From: Brochothrix campestris
Lineage (GTDB): Bacteria; Bacillota; Bacilli; Lactobacillales; Listeriaceae
Direction of reading: 5' to 3'
Length of the DNA stretch: 64,000 nt
NCBI RefSeq assembly: GCF_046058945.1
Contig: NZ_CP175511.1
Coordinates: 1,178,001 to 1,242,000, forward strand
Below, one piece after another: positions 1 to 8,494 of the stretch. The notes under the pieces were generated by a model. The model ran no database searches, was not told where the DNA came from, and saw nothing but the letters and a program-made list of their open reading frames with translations. A program made the position numbers and the translations under genes. Each line of letters opens with the position of its first letter. The stretch's first letter is position 1.

Positions 1-714
1 TATCCTGCCCAGTTTAATTATAGGGCAATTGATAAAATCATTGCTGTTTCGCCACACATATACGAAGTTTTTCAGCAAAAATGCGGGATGCCACGTGAAA
101 AAATGATAATGATTTACAACATGATTGATACTAAAGTCTTTGCGAAACCGAAAGAAAAAGGTGCGGCGTTTAATATAGGATTAGTTGGAATTTTACCGCA
201 GTTGAAACGGTTGGATTTAGCTTTGGACGTGTTGGAACAATTGATTGAAAAAGATCCACGCTATCGTTTGTTTATTAAAGGAAAGTTACCTTCAGATTTA
301 GAATGGATGAAAAATCGTCCTGCTGAGATGGCATACTACGATGAACAATTTGAACGTATAAGAAAAGGGCCATTAAAAAAACATGTAATTATTGATAAAC
401 ATGGTGCAGATATGGGCGAATGGTTTAAAAAAATCGGGTACACTTTATCGACAAGTGACAATGAGAGCTTTCATTTAGCACCGATGGAAGGCATGGCATC
501 AGGTGCATTTCCTTGTATTTTAAACTGGGAAGGTGCGGAATCAATTTATCCAGAATCTTCTATAGTACCGACTATCACTGATATGGTCAATTTAATTGAG
601 ATGACTGATAGCACTAAGATTAGTCATTTGTCACGTTATCCAATGGAATATTTTGACTGTGTTAAGATAACAGCCGAATTAACTCATTTAATTATCAAAG
701 TCAGTCAAGAATAG
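1..714 (+). CDS. Glycosyltransferase, GT4 type, 5' end outside window
   Basis: The reading frame is open from base 1, so this is the C-terminal part of a longer protein; the ATG at 88 is internal. The first residues read as the usual GT-B hinge (KIIAVSPHIYE). A nucleotide-sugar-binding domain follows, with a GILPQLKRLD stretch and an E-rich segment near the end (MEGMASGAFPCILNWEGAESI) typical of GT4 retaining glycosyltransferases. It probably transfers a sugar to a teichoic acid or surface polysaccharide, because the next genes encode a polysaccharide-type ABC exporter and UDP-GlcNAc 2-epimerase. Donor and acceptor cannot be told from sequence. The next gene starts 10 bases after the stop, so they are probably co-transcribed. 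Confidence 0.8.
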   Translation, partial: YPAQFNYRAIDKIIAVSPHIYEVFQQKCGMPREKMIMIYNMIDTKVFAKPKEKGAAFNIGLVGILPQLKRLDLALDVLEQLIEKDPRYRLFIKGKLPSDLEWMKNRPAEMAYYDEQFERIRKGPLKKHVIIDKHGADMGEWFKKIGYTLSTSDNESFHLAPMEGMASGAFPCILNWEGAESIYPESSIVPTITDMVNLIEMTDSTKISHLSRYPMEYFDCVKITAELTHLIIKVSQE

Positions 715-724
715 GAGTATTGAT

Positions 725-952
725 ATGTCAGAAAAAGATCCACGCGTTGAACATTTAGATACTGTGTTCCTTTCTACAAGTGAAGCATTGGCGTGTTTGC
801 AAATTTCAAAACAAGGGTTTTATTCATTAATTCAGCGTGGAAAAATTACACGTATAAAAAAGGGGTCTGCCGTTCTTTTTTTTCGTGATGAAATTGAAAA
901 AAGAAAAGCAGTTTCGCCTTCATTACGTAAAAAATACGGTGCTAAAAAGTAA
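725..952 (+). CDS. Small excisionase/MerR-like HTH protein
   Basis: This 75-residue protein has an ATG start preceded by AGGAG. Residues about 15-55 (LSTSEALACLQISKQGFYSLIQRGKI, followed by a basic wing) look like the helix-turn-helix of the excisionase/DNA-binding domain family, ending in a lysine-rich tail. It sits between a glycosyltransferase and a hydrolase-like gene in a tight forward run, which is unusual for an excisionase, so a local regulatory role in the polysaccharide cluster is possible. No phage genes are adjacent. The function is inferred from fold similarity only. Confidence 0.6.
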   Translation: MSEKDPRVEHLDTVFLSTSEALACLQISKQGFYSLIQRGKITRIKKGSAVLFFRDEIEKRKAVSPSLRKKYGAKK

Positions 953-976
953 AAATATAAATTAAGAGGTGTGTAG

Positions 977-2035
977 ATGAACGGACAATTACGTATTAAT
1001 TCCCCCGGATTGACAGGGACCACAGTCACTTGGACAGGTGAATTGTTAAATATAACAGACAATGCGGAATATAATTACGCCTATTATGTAATCGTTAACA
1101 ATGGGATAATGTACCGCAGCAACTATAAAATGGTAAAAAATAGTCAATTGACTGTTTCATTTGAAACAATCGAAAGTGGTGCTTATAAAATCCAGTTTTT
1201 CGTAAAACGTAACGGCAAACTTATAATTAATAAAATGAGTGAAACCGCCTACGTTGATAACCATACAGGAAAGTTATTGGAAGCTAAATTTTATAAGGAA
1301 GATATATATTTTAATGATTTAGCTGTCAAGTACGTTTTTCATGAGGCGCCATCAGATCATTTAGTGGTTATTTTTCCGGGAATTTCGACGCATGAATACA
1401 AAGGTAAACCACCAGTCTATAATTACATTCGTACCTTAGATGGTGTTGCGGTAAATCGTTTGTATATTTTAGACTCGTACGAGGATCAATTTTGTTTCTG
1501 CCTAGGAAGAGAAGGAGCGCGTGATTATGAACGGACGGTCGTGGCTCTAATTACTAAAATTGCGAATGAATTAAACATTAGTCCCAACCATATTATTACA
1601 GCAGGTTCGAGTAAAGGTGGCTCAATTGCCCTCTATTATGCCCTAACCTATAGTTATGGAAAAACTTTGGTGGGGAATCCACAAATTTACATTAGTACTT
1701 GTACAGAAGGTTTGTGTAAAAATAAATATGTTAAGGCTGCCTATGAAAAAATGGTAGGTAATCGACCTGAACAAATGCATCATCATCTCAACAATATTAT
1801 AAAAAGTCGATTTTTAAGTTGTAAAAAAATACCAGAAATGTATTTTCATGCGGGTCGTTTCGACTATCATTACACAGAACATTTAAAACCGTTTTTAGAT
1901 GGTTGCGATGCCAAGAAAGTGCCTTACATGCTTGATATAGCAGATTACGAGGATCATTCCTTAACAGGTACCTATTTTGGCCCATTGATGCGTCAATGGG
2001 TAGAGGAATTCGTTGCGGGAGAAACAGGTGAATGA
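977..2035 (+). CDS. Alpha/beta-hydrolase-like protein of the cell-surface polysaccharide cluster
   Basis: This 352-residue protein has an ATG start preceded by AGAGGTG. Residues 1-115 form a beta-rich N-terminal part. The rest looks like an alpha/beta hydrolase: an FPGIST strand turn, then a nucleophile elbow GSSKGG with Ser212 in the middle, a later Asp in the HAGRFDYHY segment and a His in DYEDHSL. These would make a Ser-Asp-His triad. Proteins of this shape occur in teichoic acid and capsule loci (XcbB/CpsF-like and Asp2-like), where they may act as esterases or acyltransferases. Its stop overlaps the start of the exporter permease by 4 bases (ATGA), so coupling is likely. The substrate is unknown. 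Confidence 0.6.
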   Translation: MNGQLRINSPGLTGTTVTWTGELLNITDNAEYNYAYYVIVNNGIMYRSNYKMVKNSQLTVSFETIESGAYKIQFFVKRNGKLIINKMSETAYVDNHTGKLLEAKFYKEDIYFNDLAVKYVFHEAPSDHLVVIFPGISTHEYKGKPPVYNYIRTLDGVAVNRLYILDSYEDQFCFCLGREGARDYERTVVALITKIANELNISPNHIITAGSSKGGSIALYYALTYSYGKTLVGNPQIYISTCTEGLCKNKYVKAAYEKMVGNRPEQMHHHLNNIIKSRFLSCKKIPEMYFHAGRFDYHYTEHLKPFLDGCDAKKVPYMLDIADYEDHSLTGTYFGPLMRQWVEEFVAGETGE

Positions 2036-2841
2036 GAGCCTCTTTCAATGTTTTAAAGGTCCATTTTTTATATTTTCGTATTATATTACGATTAGCTCAG
2101 TATGATCGAAAAGCAACCTACCATTTATATAGACTAGGTTTTTGGTGGGAATTACTCAGTCCTTTAATCCAAGTTTTGGTATATTATCTTATTTTCGGTG
2201 TTTTTGTAGCACGTGAAAGTATCGGTGTTAGCGATATTCCTTATATCAGTTGGTTATTAGGAGGTATCATTCCTTGGTTTTTCATTAGTGCCACAGTTAT
2301 TCAAGGTGCAAAATCGATACATACTCAACTGCCCTTAGTGGTGCGTACAAATTTTTCGACAACGATTTTACCAAGCATAGCACTTGTGAGAAACTTACCG
2401 GCATTTGTAATAATGTCTCTGCTTTTATGTTTGATTTTGACAGTGACGGGTACATCCTCAGCTGTTAATGGCTGGAGACTAAGTTATGCTTTTTTTGAAA
2501 TGTGGTTATTTTTAGGTGCGATTAATTTGTTGAACGCTAGTATAACTGTACGGTTCAGAGATTATCAATTGATGATTAATGCATCGATGCGTTTGTTATT
2601 GTTTTTGTCAGGCGTCATTATTCAGTTGGATTTTAGTCAACATCAACTGCTTGCCAAGTTAATGCATTTAAATCCGTTACTTCATATTATCGAAGGGTTT
2701 CGATCTGGTTGGTTTGGGATTGATAACGGTCGTAGTTTGATTGTGGATAGTTGTTATTTTTGGAGTATCACGCTCATAATATTTGCCTGCGGCGCTTATA
2801 TTCATCAACGCTATCAAAAAGAATATGTGAATTATATGTAA
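2032..2841 (+). CDS. Teichoic acid/polysaccharide ABC exporter permease, TagG-like
   Basis: This 269-residue membrane protein of the ABC-2 family is close in length to TagG (about 275). It has a cytoplasmic N-terminus with the conserved amphipathic start (QYDRKATYHLYRLGFWWELLSPLIQ), followed by about six membrane segments. With the next gene it would move a lipid-linked polymer, most likely wall teichoic acid, across the membrane. It overlaps the previous gene by 4 bases and ends just before the ATPase gene, so permease and ATPase are in one operon. Whether the polymer is teichoic acid or another polysaccharide is not decided by the sequence. Confidence 0.8.
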   Translation: MRASFNVLKVHFLYFRIILRLAQYDRKATYHLYRLGFWWELLSPLIQVLVYYLIFGVFVARESIGVSDIPYISWLLGGIIPWFFISATVIQGAKSIHTQLPLVVRTNFSTTILPSIALVRNLPAFVIMSLLLCLILTVTGTSSAVNGWRLSYAFFEMWLFLGAINLLNASITVRFRDYQLMINASMRLLLFLSGVIIQLDFSQHQLLAKLMHLNPLLHIIEGFRSGWFGIDNGRSLIVDSCYFWSITLIIFACGAYIHQRYQKEYVNYM

Positions 2842-2853
2842 ATGGAGGAGTCA

Positions 2854-3735
2854 ATGAATAAAATTGCAATTGAATGCATTAATGTTACGAAACGGTTTGA
2901 ATTGAAAAAAAGACGAATAAATAAGCCATTAACCGCACACAAAAGAATGCAGTTCAACGGGCTTGAGAATGTTTCCTTCAGAGCTCATCAAGGAGATGTT
3001 GTCGCAATACTTGGTCTAAATGGATCCGGAAAGTCAACGTTATCGAATATCATAGCCGATGTAACGACACCTACATCTGGCAAGGTGAAACGCTTAGGAA
3101 CGGTTTCTTTATTAGCGATAAATGCTGGCTTGAAACCTGCGTTATCAGGATTTGAAAATATGCGTTTGAAATGTTTGTTTCATGGTCTCAGTGAGAAAGA
3201 GAGTGGCGTACTGTTATCGCAAATGGTTGTTTTTTCTGAGCTTGGTGATTTTTTATATCAACCGGTAAAAAGTTATTCGAGTGGAATGAAGGCAAAACTC
3301 GGTTTCAGTGTCGCGATTCATATGAATCCAGATTGTCTAATTATTGACGAGGCATTAGCTGTTGGTGATCAAACCTTTTATCAAAAATGTATTGATAAAA
3401 TTAACGATTTTAAAGCCGAAGGAAAAACAATTTTTTATGTCAGTCATTCGCTCGCTCAAATCCGCCAATTATGCAATAAAGCCTTATGGTTAGAAGGTGG
3501 TCGTGTAAGAAAATATGGTCCTGCAAAGCAGGTATGTGATGAGTACCAGCAGTTTGTTAATGACATTAAACAACTAGCAGTACCAGTAAGAGAAAATCAA
3601 CAACATCAGCAAATGCTCAAGCAAACAATTCCTTACGAAAAAATCGAACGTAAAAAAATACAAGTGAAGTGGTATACATGGTTGTATTTGTTATTTATGA
3701 CCACTTTTCTAATAACGAGTATTTATTATTTATAA
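2854..3735 (+). CDS. Teichoic acid/polysaccharide ABC exporter ATPase, TagH-like
   Basis: ATPase partner of the upstream permease. An ATG at 2842 also exists in frame, but the Shine-Dalgarno GGAGGAG covers 2844-2850, so the start is placed at 2854. Walker A is GLNGSGKST, the signature is YSSGMKAKL and Walker B is CLIIDEAL, with the SH switch SHSLAQI. The insertion of basic residues before the first strand (KRFELKKRRINKPL) is typical of TagH and polysaccharide exporters. The C-terminus ends in one membrane helix (residues about 273-293). TagH also has a C-terminal extension, but here the extracellular part is missing. It is co-transcribed with the permease. Confidence 0.8.
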   Translation: MNKIAIECINVTKRFELKKRRINKPLTAHKRMQFNGLENVSFRAHQGDVVAILGLNGSGKSTLSNIIADVTTPTSGKVKRLGTVSLLAINAGLKPALSGFENMRLKCLFHGLSEKESGVLLSQMVVFSELGDFLYQPVKSYSSGMKAKLGFSVAIHMNPDCLIIDEALAVGDQTFYQKCIDKINDFKAEGKTIFYVSHSLAQIRQLCNKALWLEGGRVRKYGPAKQVCDEYQQFVNDIKQLAVPVRENQQHQQMLKQTIPYEKIERKKIQVKWYTWLYLLFMTTFLITSIYYL

Positions 3736-3751
3736 GAAAAGGAGCAGTGAA

Positions 3752-4894
3752 ATGAAAAAAATAAAAGTTATGACGATATTTGGTACACGCCCGGAGGCAA
3801 TAAAAATGGCGCCGCTAGTATTAGAACTTGAAAAACAATCCAATCGGTTTGAGTCAGTAGTAGCGGTCACAGCTCAACATCGTCAAATGCTCGACCAAGT
3901 GTTGCATCAATTTGGGATTTCCCCTGATTACGATCTCGATGTCATGAAAGATAAACAAACACTAGCAAAAGTAACAGCCAATGTTTTAACAGGACTTGAA
4001 GAAGTAATGTTGGCGGAAAAACCTGACGTAGTACTTGTACATGGTGACACGACAACGACTTTTGCAGCGTGTCTTTCTGCTTTTTATAATCAAATAAAAA
4101 TCGGGCATGTTGAAGCAGGTTTGCGAACCTGGAATAAAAAATCCCCTTTCCCTGAGGAAATGAACAGACAAGTTGTAGATGTTTTATCTGATTTTTATTT
4201 TGCACCTACCGATGCAAGTGCTCAAAATCTTCTTAAAGAATCGCATCCTAAAGAGCACATTTATGTGACTGGAAATACTGCAATTGATGCACTTAATTAT
4301 ACTGTATCTGATGATTACTCTCATTCAGTTTTGAATAAAATTCAATCGGGAAACCGGCTGATTTTATTAACAATGCATCGTCGTGAAAATCAAGGGACAC
4401 CAATGCGCCGCGTTTTTAAAGCAATACGTGAAGTGCTTGATCTGTATTCTGATGTCGAAATTGTTTATCCAGTACATTTGAATCCTGTTGTGCAAGAGGC
4501 GGCCAAAAGTATTTTAGGCAATCATCCACGTGTTCATTTGATTGAACCACTTGATGTCATCGATTTTCACAATATAGCAGCTCGTAGTTATTTTATCATG
4601 AGTGATTCAGGTGGTGTTCAAGAAGAGGCGCCATCTCTAGGTGTACCTGTGCTCGTATTACGTGATACGACTGAGCGTCCAGAGGGGATAGAAGCAGGAA
4701 CATTAAAACTCGTAGGTACAAAAGCAAACGAGGTGAAATGGCATATGATTGAATTGTTGGATGATATTGAAGAACAACGTCGAATGTCTCGCGCGGATAA
4801 TCCGTATGGTGATGGTAGAGCGTCGAAAAATATCCTAGAGGCTCTGGCCTATGAATTTAGTTTAACGACGTTTCGACCAGACGATTTCAAATAA
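3752..4894 (+). CDS. mnaA: UDP-N-acetylglucosamine 2-epimerase
   Basis: A 380-residue protein of the WecB/MnaA family, which interconverts UDP-GlcNAc and UDP-ManNAc, the precursor of the teichoic acid linkage unit. Family motifs are clear: IFGTRPEAIKMAPL at the N-terminus, HGDTTTTFA, HVEAGLRTW, LTMHRRENQG, and SDSGGVQEEAPSLGVPVLVLRDTTERPE in two adjoining segments near residues 290-320. Length is normal. It starts at an ATG 17 bases after the exporter ATPase, with RBS AAAGGAG. Two hairpins downstream end the cluster. UDP-ManNAc supply supports the view that the cluster makes a teichoic acid or related polymer. Confidence 0.95.
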   Translation: MKKIKVMTIFGTRPEAIKMAPLVLELEKQSNRFESVVAVTAQHRQMLDQVLHQFGISPDYDLDVMKDKQTLAKVTANVLTGLEEVMLAEKPDVVLVHGDTTTTFAACLSAFYNQIKIGHVEAGLRTWNKKSPFPEEMNRQVVDVLSDFYFAPTDASAQNLLKESHPKEHIYVTGNTAIDALNYTVSDDYSHSVLNKIQSGNRLILLTMHRRENQGTPMRRVFKAIREVLDLYSDVEIVYPVHLNPVVQEAAKSILGNHPRVHLIEPLDVIDFHNIAARSYFIMSDSGGVQEEAPSLGVPVLVLRDTTERPEGIEAGTLKLVGTKANEVKWHMIELLDDIEEQRRMSRADNPYGDGRASKNILEALAYEFSLTTFRPDDFK

Positions 4895-4906
4895 CAAGTA
4901 ATTGAG

Positions 4907-4955
4907 GCGACCACGTAATTTAGAGCTATATTCTAGCTTATGCTGGTCGCTTTTT
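4907..4955 (+). terminator. Intrinsic terminator after mnaA
   Basis: The arms GCGACCA (4907-4913) and TGGTCGC (4944-4950) pair, with an inner TAGAGCTA/TAGCTTA stem, followed by a run of five T. It sits 12 bases after the mnaA stop. Confidence 0.6.
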
Positions 4956-4990
4956 GGTTAGTTAGACGGAAATGAGGCAATGACCAATAA

Positions 4991-5020
4991 AAAGAGTGGC
5001 ATTTGAGCCACTCTTTTTTA
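4991..5020. terminator. Bidirectional terminator between mnaA and LysR gene
   Basis: A perfect 10-bp stem AAAGAGTGGC (4991-5000) pairs with GCCACTCTTT (5007-5016), with T runs on both strands. It separates two convergent genes. Confidence 0.8.
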
Positions 5021-5051
5021 TTTGCATTTTAATAGAGAAGATGTATTTTGG

Positions 5052-5924
5052 TTAATCAGTGAATTGTTCTCTCATTTTCAAAATGAAATCGGTCGTAGGG
5101 TTATCTGAGAGATAGACAAAATTCATTTGTTTCGGTTTGAATTCACGACTTAAGTTGAGTTTTTTGAGGGTTCCTCGGGCTAATTCATCTTGGACACAGA
5201 CGTCAAACATAAAAGTAATCCCGATATTTTGTTCAACGACACGTTTGATGAGATCGATACTACCTAATGTGGTTTGATGTTTAAAACTAGCTAAATCAAT
5301 TTGTTCCTCCGATAAGTGCGACTCTAAGGATTTCCGTGTCCCTGAACCTAATTCACGAACGATTAACTCGTAATCGAATAAATCTTCAAATGAAAGAACG
5401 TGATCAGCAAGTTCAAATTCAGGTGAGCAGACACCGATAATAGTAGCTTTTGAAAAGGGTATACTTGAAAAAACTTTTTTATTGAAATCTCCCTCAATAA
5501 AAGCAGCGTCAATTTTACCTTGTGCAAGATAACTCAATAAGGTTTTGGTATTTTCAACTAATACATTAAGTTTAAATTCATTTTGTTCTTTAAACATCTC
5601 AACGAAAAAAGAAGGGATAATATAATCGCTTACAGCCAGCGTACAGCCGAGGTTTATTTTTGTATAATTCATCGAATTGAGTTCATCGAGTGTTTTGTTA
5701 GAATAGTTCATCATGAATTGTATTTTATCGTATAACAACTTCCCTTCATCTGTTAAAAAAACTTTTTTGTTTTTATGAATAAATAATTTAGTATTCATTC
5801 GCTGTTCTAAAAAAGCGATGTGATTGCTAACGGCCGGTTGGCTCATATTCATTAATTCAGCAGCACGTGTATAATTCAGTGTTTTGCATACGGTTAAGAA
5901 TGTTTCATAATGATAATCTAACAT
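5052..5924 (-). CDS. LysR-family transcriptional regulator
   Basis: This 290-residue protein has an N-terminal winged HTH (residues 3-60; NYTRAAELMNMSQPAVSNHI) and a LysR substrate-binding domain (about 90-285). It is of usual family length. The target and ligand are unknown; the only gene immediately upstream on the same strand is the AraC-type regulator, 100 bases away. The ATG at 5924 has no Shine-Dalgarno of its own. A good GGAGG lies about 40 bases upstream and serves an 11-codon mini-ORF that overlaps this start (separate entry), so translation may be coupled. A TATACT-ATA-AGTATA inverted repeat at 5979-5993 may be an autoregulatory site. Confidence 0.85.
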   Translation of the reverse strand: MLDYHYETFLTVCKTLNYTRAAELMNMSQPAVSNHIAFLEQRMNTKLFIHKNKKVFLTDEGKLLYDKIQFMMNYSNKTLDELNSMNYTKINLGCTLAVSDYIIPSFFVEMFKEQNEFKLNVLVENTKTLLSYLAQGKIDAAFIEGDFNKKVFSSIPFSKATIIGVCSPEFELADHVLSFEDLFDYELIVRELGSGTRKSLESHLSEEQIDLASFKHQTTLGSIDLIKRVVEQNIGITFMFDVCVQDELARGTLKKLNLSREFKPKQMNFVYLSDNPTTDFILKMREQFTD

Positions 5925-5953
5925 CGTTTTGACATTAGTGAATTGGTTCGCAT
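5918..5953 (-). CDS. Possible 11-residue leader peptide of the LysR gene
   Basis: On the minus strand an ATG at 5953 follows GGAGG with ideal spacing and reads 11 codons (MRTNSLMSKRC). Its TAG overlaps the ATG of the LysR gene in a different frame. The LysR start has no RBS itself, so this looks like a translational coupling device. It could be chance; no conservation data are available. Confidence 0.35.
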   Translation of the reverse strand: MRTNSLMSKRC

Positions 5954-5978
5954 CACTAATTCCTCCTATCTACGGTTA

Positions 5979-5993
5979 TATACTATAAGTATA
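5979..5993. promoter_or_regulatory. Inverted repeat upstream of LysR gene
   Basis: TATACT-ATA-AGTATA is a perfect inverted repeat about 55 bases before the LysR start codon. LysR regulators often bind such sites near their own promoter. Binding by this LysR protein is inferred. Confidence 0.35.
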
Positions 5994-6024
5994 GAATGTT
6001 TTGACGATTATTACAATCTTTGCA

Positions 6025-8346
6025 CTAGTTAGAAAGCGAGTTAAATTCTAAGAGTACAACTGCATTCGCGTCTAACGTGAGTGATAGAGACTTTTTTGGC
6101 GAGCATCTGAAAAGATAGTTTTTCAATTGTAAATGGGTCGCTGCATTAATGTATGTTTGCGTCTCATAATCAAGTGAGGGTGCCTCTTGAAATTTATCAT
6201 AAGCATAGAAAAGAGCTCCGTGATGACGATTAAATTCGAGTTGTTTAACTTGATAATTTGCTTGTTTTAGATTATTCATTGTGATTGAGAAAGACATGGC
6301 GTGACCGGCAACAAAAATTTCTTCAGACGAATAGACAGGGTTGAAATAGGTTGTATGCCAAAGTAAGAGCTGGTAGTGACCGTTGTAACCTGTAAGAAGA
6401 TAGTTGTCGCCTTGTGAAATGATTTCTCCCTCAAGTCGTTGTGTTAGCTCTAGACTAAAATAGGTTGGACGTTTACCACTGAAATAATGAAATAATTCTA
6501 AACCATCAGGATGGACATTATTCGAACGTCCATGTTTTTCATAAATCTCAATATTGAGCCAGAAACCATAACCATCTACTAAATGATTTAAAGCTATTAA
6601 ATCATTTACAATGATTGCACCTCGGAAAAAATAGCCGTTAGAACGTCTAGTGTTCCCTGTCAAAGTATTCCAATCGCTCAAATAAAGTGGACAGTCAATA
6701 CCATGAAGTTGCATTTGTTGTTTGATGAATCGGGTTTTTTCGATAACATAACGTTGGTTTGATTGTTTATCTTTAAAATTATCGGCATTGAAAAAGACAT
6801 GGTTAGGATCTGCCACAAAAGATAGAAAATCACACTTCACGAAAACCTTAGTATAATACATTGGATTGATGTAATTGGTAGTAAAAGGATCGTCAATCGG
6901 CATTTCTGCTCCCACTCGACACGAGGGCAGGTGTTTTTTTAGAATAGTAGCAACATCTGTAAACATTTCAGTATTTCTAGATAGCGAATTTAAATCGAGT
7001 AGACAATTAAAATGCCATAGGGGTTGTTGTTTTTGAATTCTTGTTCGATTATAGTGTTGTATGAATTCCAAGATGTAGGTGCTTTCTTTATGATTACGTT
7101 GACTATAAACTGTTAATGAAAAGTTGTAAAACAGTTCTAACTTGTATTCATCTAAAAAAGCAAAGCTATTATCTAATTCCTCAAACTGTGGGAAGGCATT
7201 GATACGTTCTTCTTGATAAATTTGACTAGCTATCGGTATTTCATTGATGAGTGAGTGGATGCCAATATATTTGATATTGGCAATTTTAATAAGCGCACAT
7301 ATGTCAGCTTGAACACTTTTTCGAGACAGGCATTCAAGCGATTCGATGTTAATAATCACTCCGGGTTTTTCTAGTTTAGTTGGTGCTTTTGGAGTGATTG
7401 TTAATTGTTGATGTTTTGATGTCGTTAATAATGGGAGTTCTTCGTTTGAAACAATATCTGCGTATCGGTAAAGCGGGGTTAAAATTGAAGCGTTTTTTGT
7501 TTCAGTAATCATAGAAACAGTAGAATTTGGTTGCTGCTGTTGTTTCTGGCGATAAGTTGTGGGGGGGACACCAATGATTTTTTTAAACTGTTGTCTGAAT
7601 GTTTTTGCTGTTTTAAAACCATTATCAATGGCGATAGTTTCAATGCTTTTTTTTGTATAGAGCAGTTCTGTTACGCTTGCTCTTATTTGAATTAGTCGTA
7701 AGTAGTCAGAAAAAAAATAACCAGTTTCACGTTTGAAAAGTTTAGATAACGTTGACTTCGCCATAAAAAAAACGTTTGCAACCGTATGGAGGTCCAGTTG
7801 TTCTCCAAAATGGTCTTCGATATAAGTCATGATGTCATTGATTTTTTGATTATTGTGTAGAGCGTTTACGTGCGTATTTTCTTGTTTGAATTGTTGTGTC
7901 ATAGTAAGAATGACTTGAAGGAGGGCGATGGTTTGTTTTGTTTTTTTTAATGAGTCTGAAGAAAAGTCAATCAAACAAAGTTCAGCCATCTGCTTGCGTA
8001 AGAGAACGCAGCTCATTGATTCACCTATGAAAAAAGCTGTATGGAAAAAGGCTGGATACTGTGATGCGAAAAAGATACTATTAATCGCTAATTCGACATA
8101 AACCGCTTCTTCGTGATTTAGTGGCGTCTTTTCGATACGATCATTGATATTGAGAATAAAACAATCACTCTCGCATAACTGAACGGCTTCAGATTCACGT
8201 GTGACAGCCATTTTTCCTTTTAAGACGAGTAATAATGTTGTTTCGTTGTAAAAACAATGTGTGTGGCTAGTTAAGTAGTGATAATTCAACCGATAATTTA
8301 TAGTGTCAATGACAAAAACCCCCTCCGAGTAGTTAAAATATACCAT
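6025..8346 (-). CDS. AraC-family regulator with C-terminal GH39-like domain
   Basis: A 773-residue protein with three parts: an N-terminal cupin-like sensor (residues 1-115), a double HTH of the AraC type (about 168-270; YIEDHFGEQLDLHTVANVFFM, later TAKTFRQQFKKIIGVPPTTYR), and a long C-terminal region (about 325-770) resembling GH39 beta-xylosidases. In active GH39 enzymes the acid/base lies in a WNEP motif and the nucleophile in TEWN or TEFN. Here the matching places read HFNCLL and LSDWNT, so both catalytic glutamates appear lost and the domain may only bind sugar. The listed ATG at 8346 lacks an RBS; a strong GGAGGGGG lies inside the frame 21 bases downstream of it, so the true start is uncertain. 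Confidence 0.75.
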   Translation of the reverse strand: MVYFNYSEGVFVIDTINYRLNYHYLTSHTHCFYNETTLLLVLKGKMAVTRESEAVQLCESDCFILNINDRIEKTPLNHEEAVYVELAINSIFFASQYPAFFHTAFFIGESMSCVLLRKQMAELCLIDFSSDSLKKTKQTIALLQVILTMTQQFKQENTHVNALHNNQKINDIMTYIEDHFGEQLDLHTVANVFFMAKSTLSKLFKRETGYFFSDYLRLIQIRASVTELLYTKKSIETIAIDNGFKTAKTFRQQFKKIIGVPPTTYRQKQQQQPNSTVSMITETKNASILTPLYRYADIVSNEELPLLTTSKHQQLTITPKAPTKLEKPGVIINIESLECLSRKSVQADICALIKIANIKYIGIHSLINEIPIASQIYQEERINAFPQFEELDNSFAFLDEYKLELFYNFSLTVYSQRNHKESTYILEFIQHYNRTRIQKQQPLWHFNCLLDLNSLSRNTEMFTDVATILKKHLPSCRVGAEMPIDDPFTTNYINPMYYTKVFVKCDFLSFVADPNHVFFNADNFKDKQSNQRYVIEKTRFIKQQMQLHGIDCPLYLSDWNTLTGNTRRSNGYFFRGAIIVNDLIALNHLVDGYGFWLNIEIYEKHGRSNNVHPDGLELFHYFSGKRPTYFSLELTQRLEGEIISQGDNYLLTGYNGHYQLLLWHTTYFNPVYSSEEIFVAGHAMSFSITMNNLKQANYQVKQLEFNRHHGALFYAYDKFQEAPSLDYETQTYINAATHLQLKNYLFRCSPKKSLSLTLDANAVVLLEFNSLSN

Positions 8347-8435
8347 AAAAAGGGCTGATAAGTTCTTTTTATGGTCTTTTTTTTTCAGTTTTAAATCAAA
8401 AAAATGAAAAGGCTGTCTATTAGAAAGAAACGACC

Positions 8436-8464
8436 TTGTTAAGGGTGTGTTTTTACTTTAAATT
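8436..8464 (+). promoter_or_regulatory. Putative sigma-A promoter of the amidohydrolase operon
   Basis: TTGTTA (8436-8441), a 17-base spacer and TAAATT (8459-8464). It is correctly placed 30 bases before the M20 gene and overlaps a 16-bp palindrome. Confidence 0.45.
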
Positions 8465-8470
8465 TAAAGT
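8455..8470. promoter_or_regulatory. 16-bp perfect palindrome over the -10 region
   Basis: ACTTTAAATTTAAAGT is its own reverse complement. It covers the predicted -10 of the amidohydrolase/MFS operon, as an operator would. The protein that might bind it is unknown; the divergent AraC-type regulator is one candidate. Confidence 0.45.
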
Positions 8471-8494
8471 ATCAGTTGAGAGGAGAGAAACATT

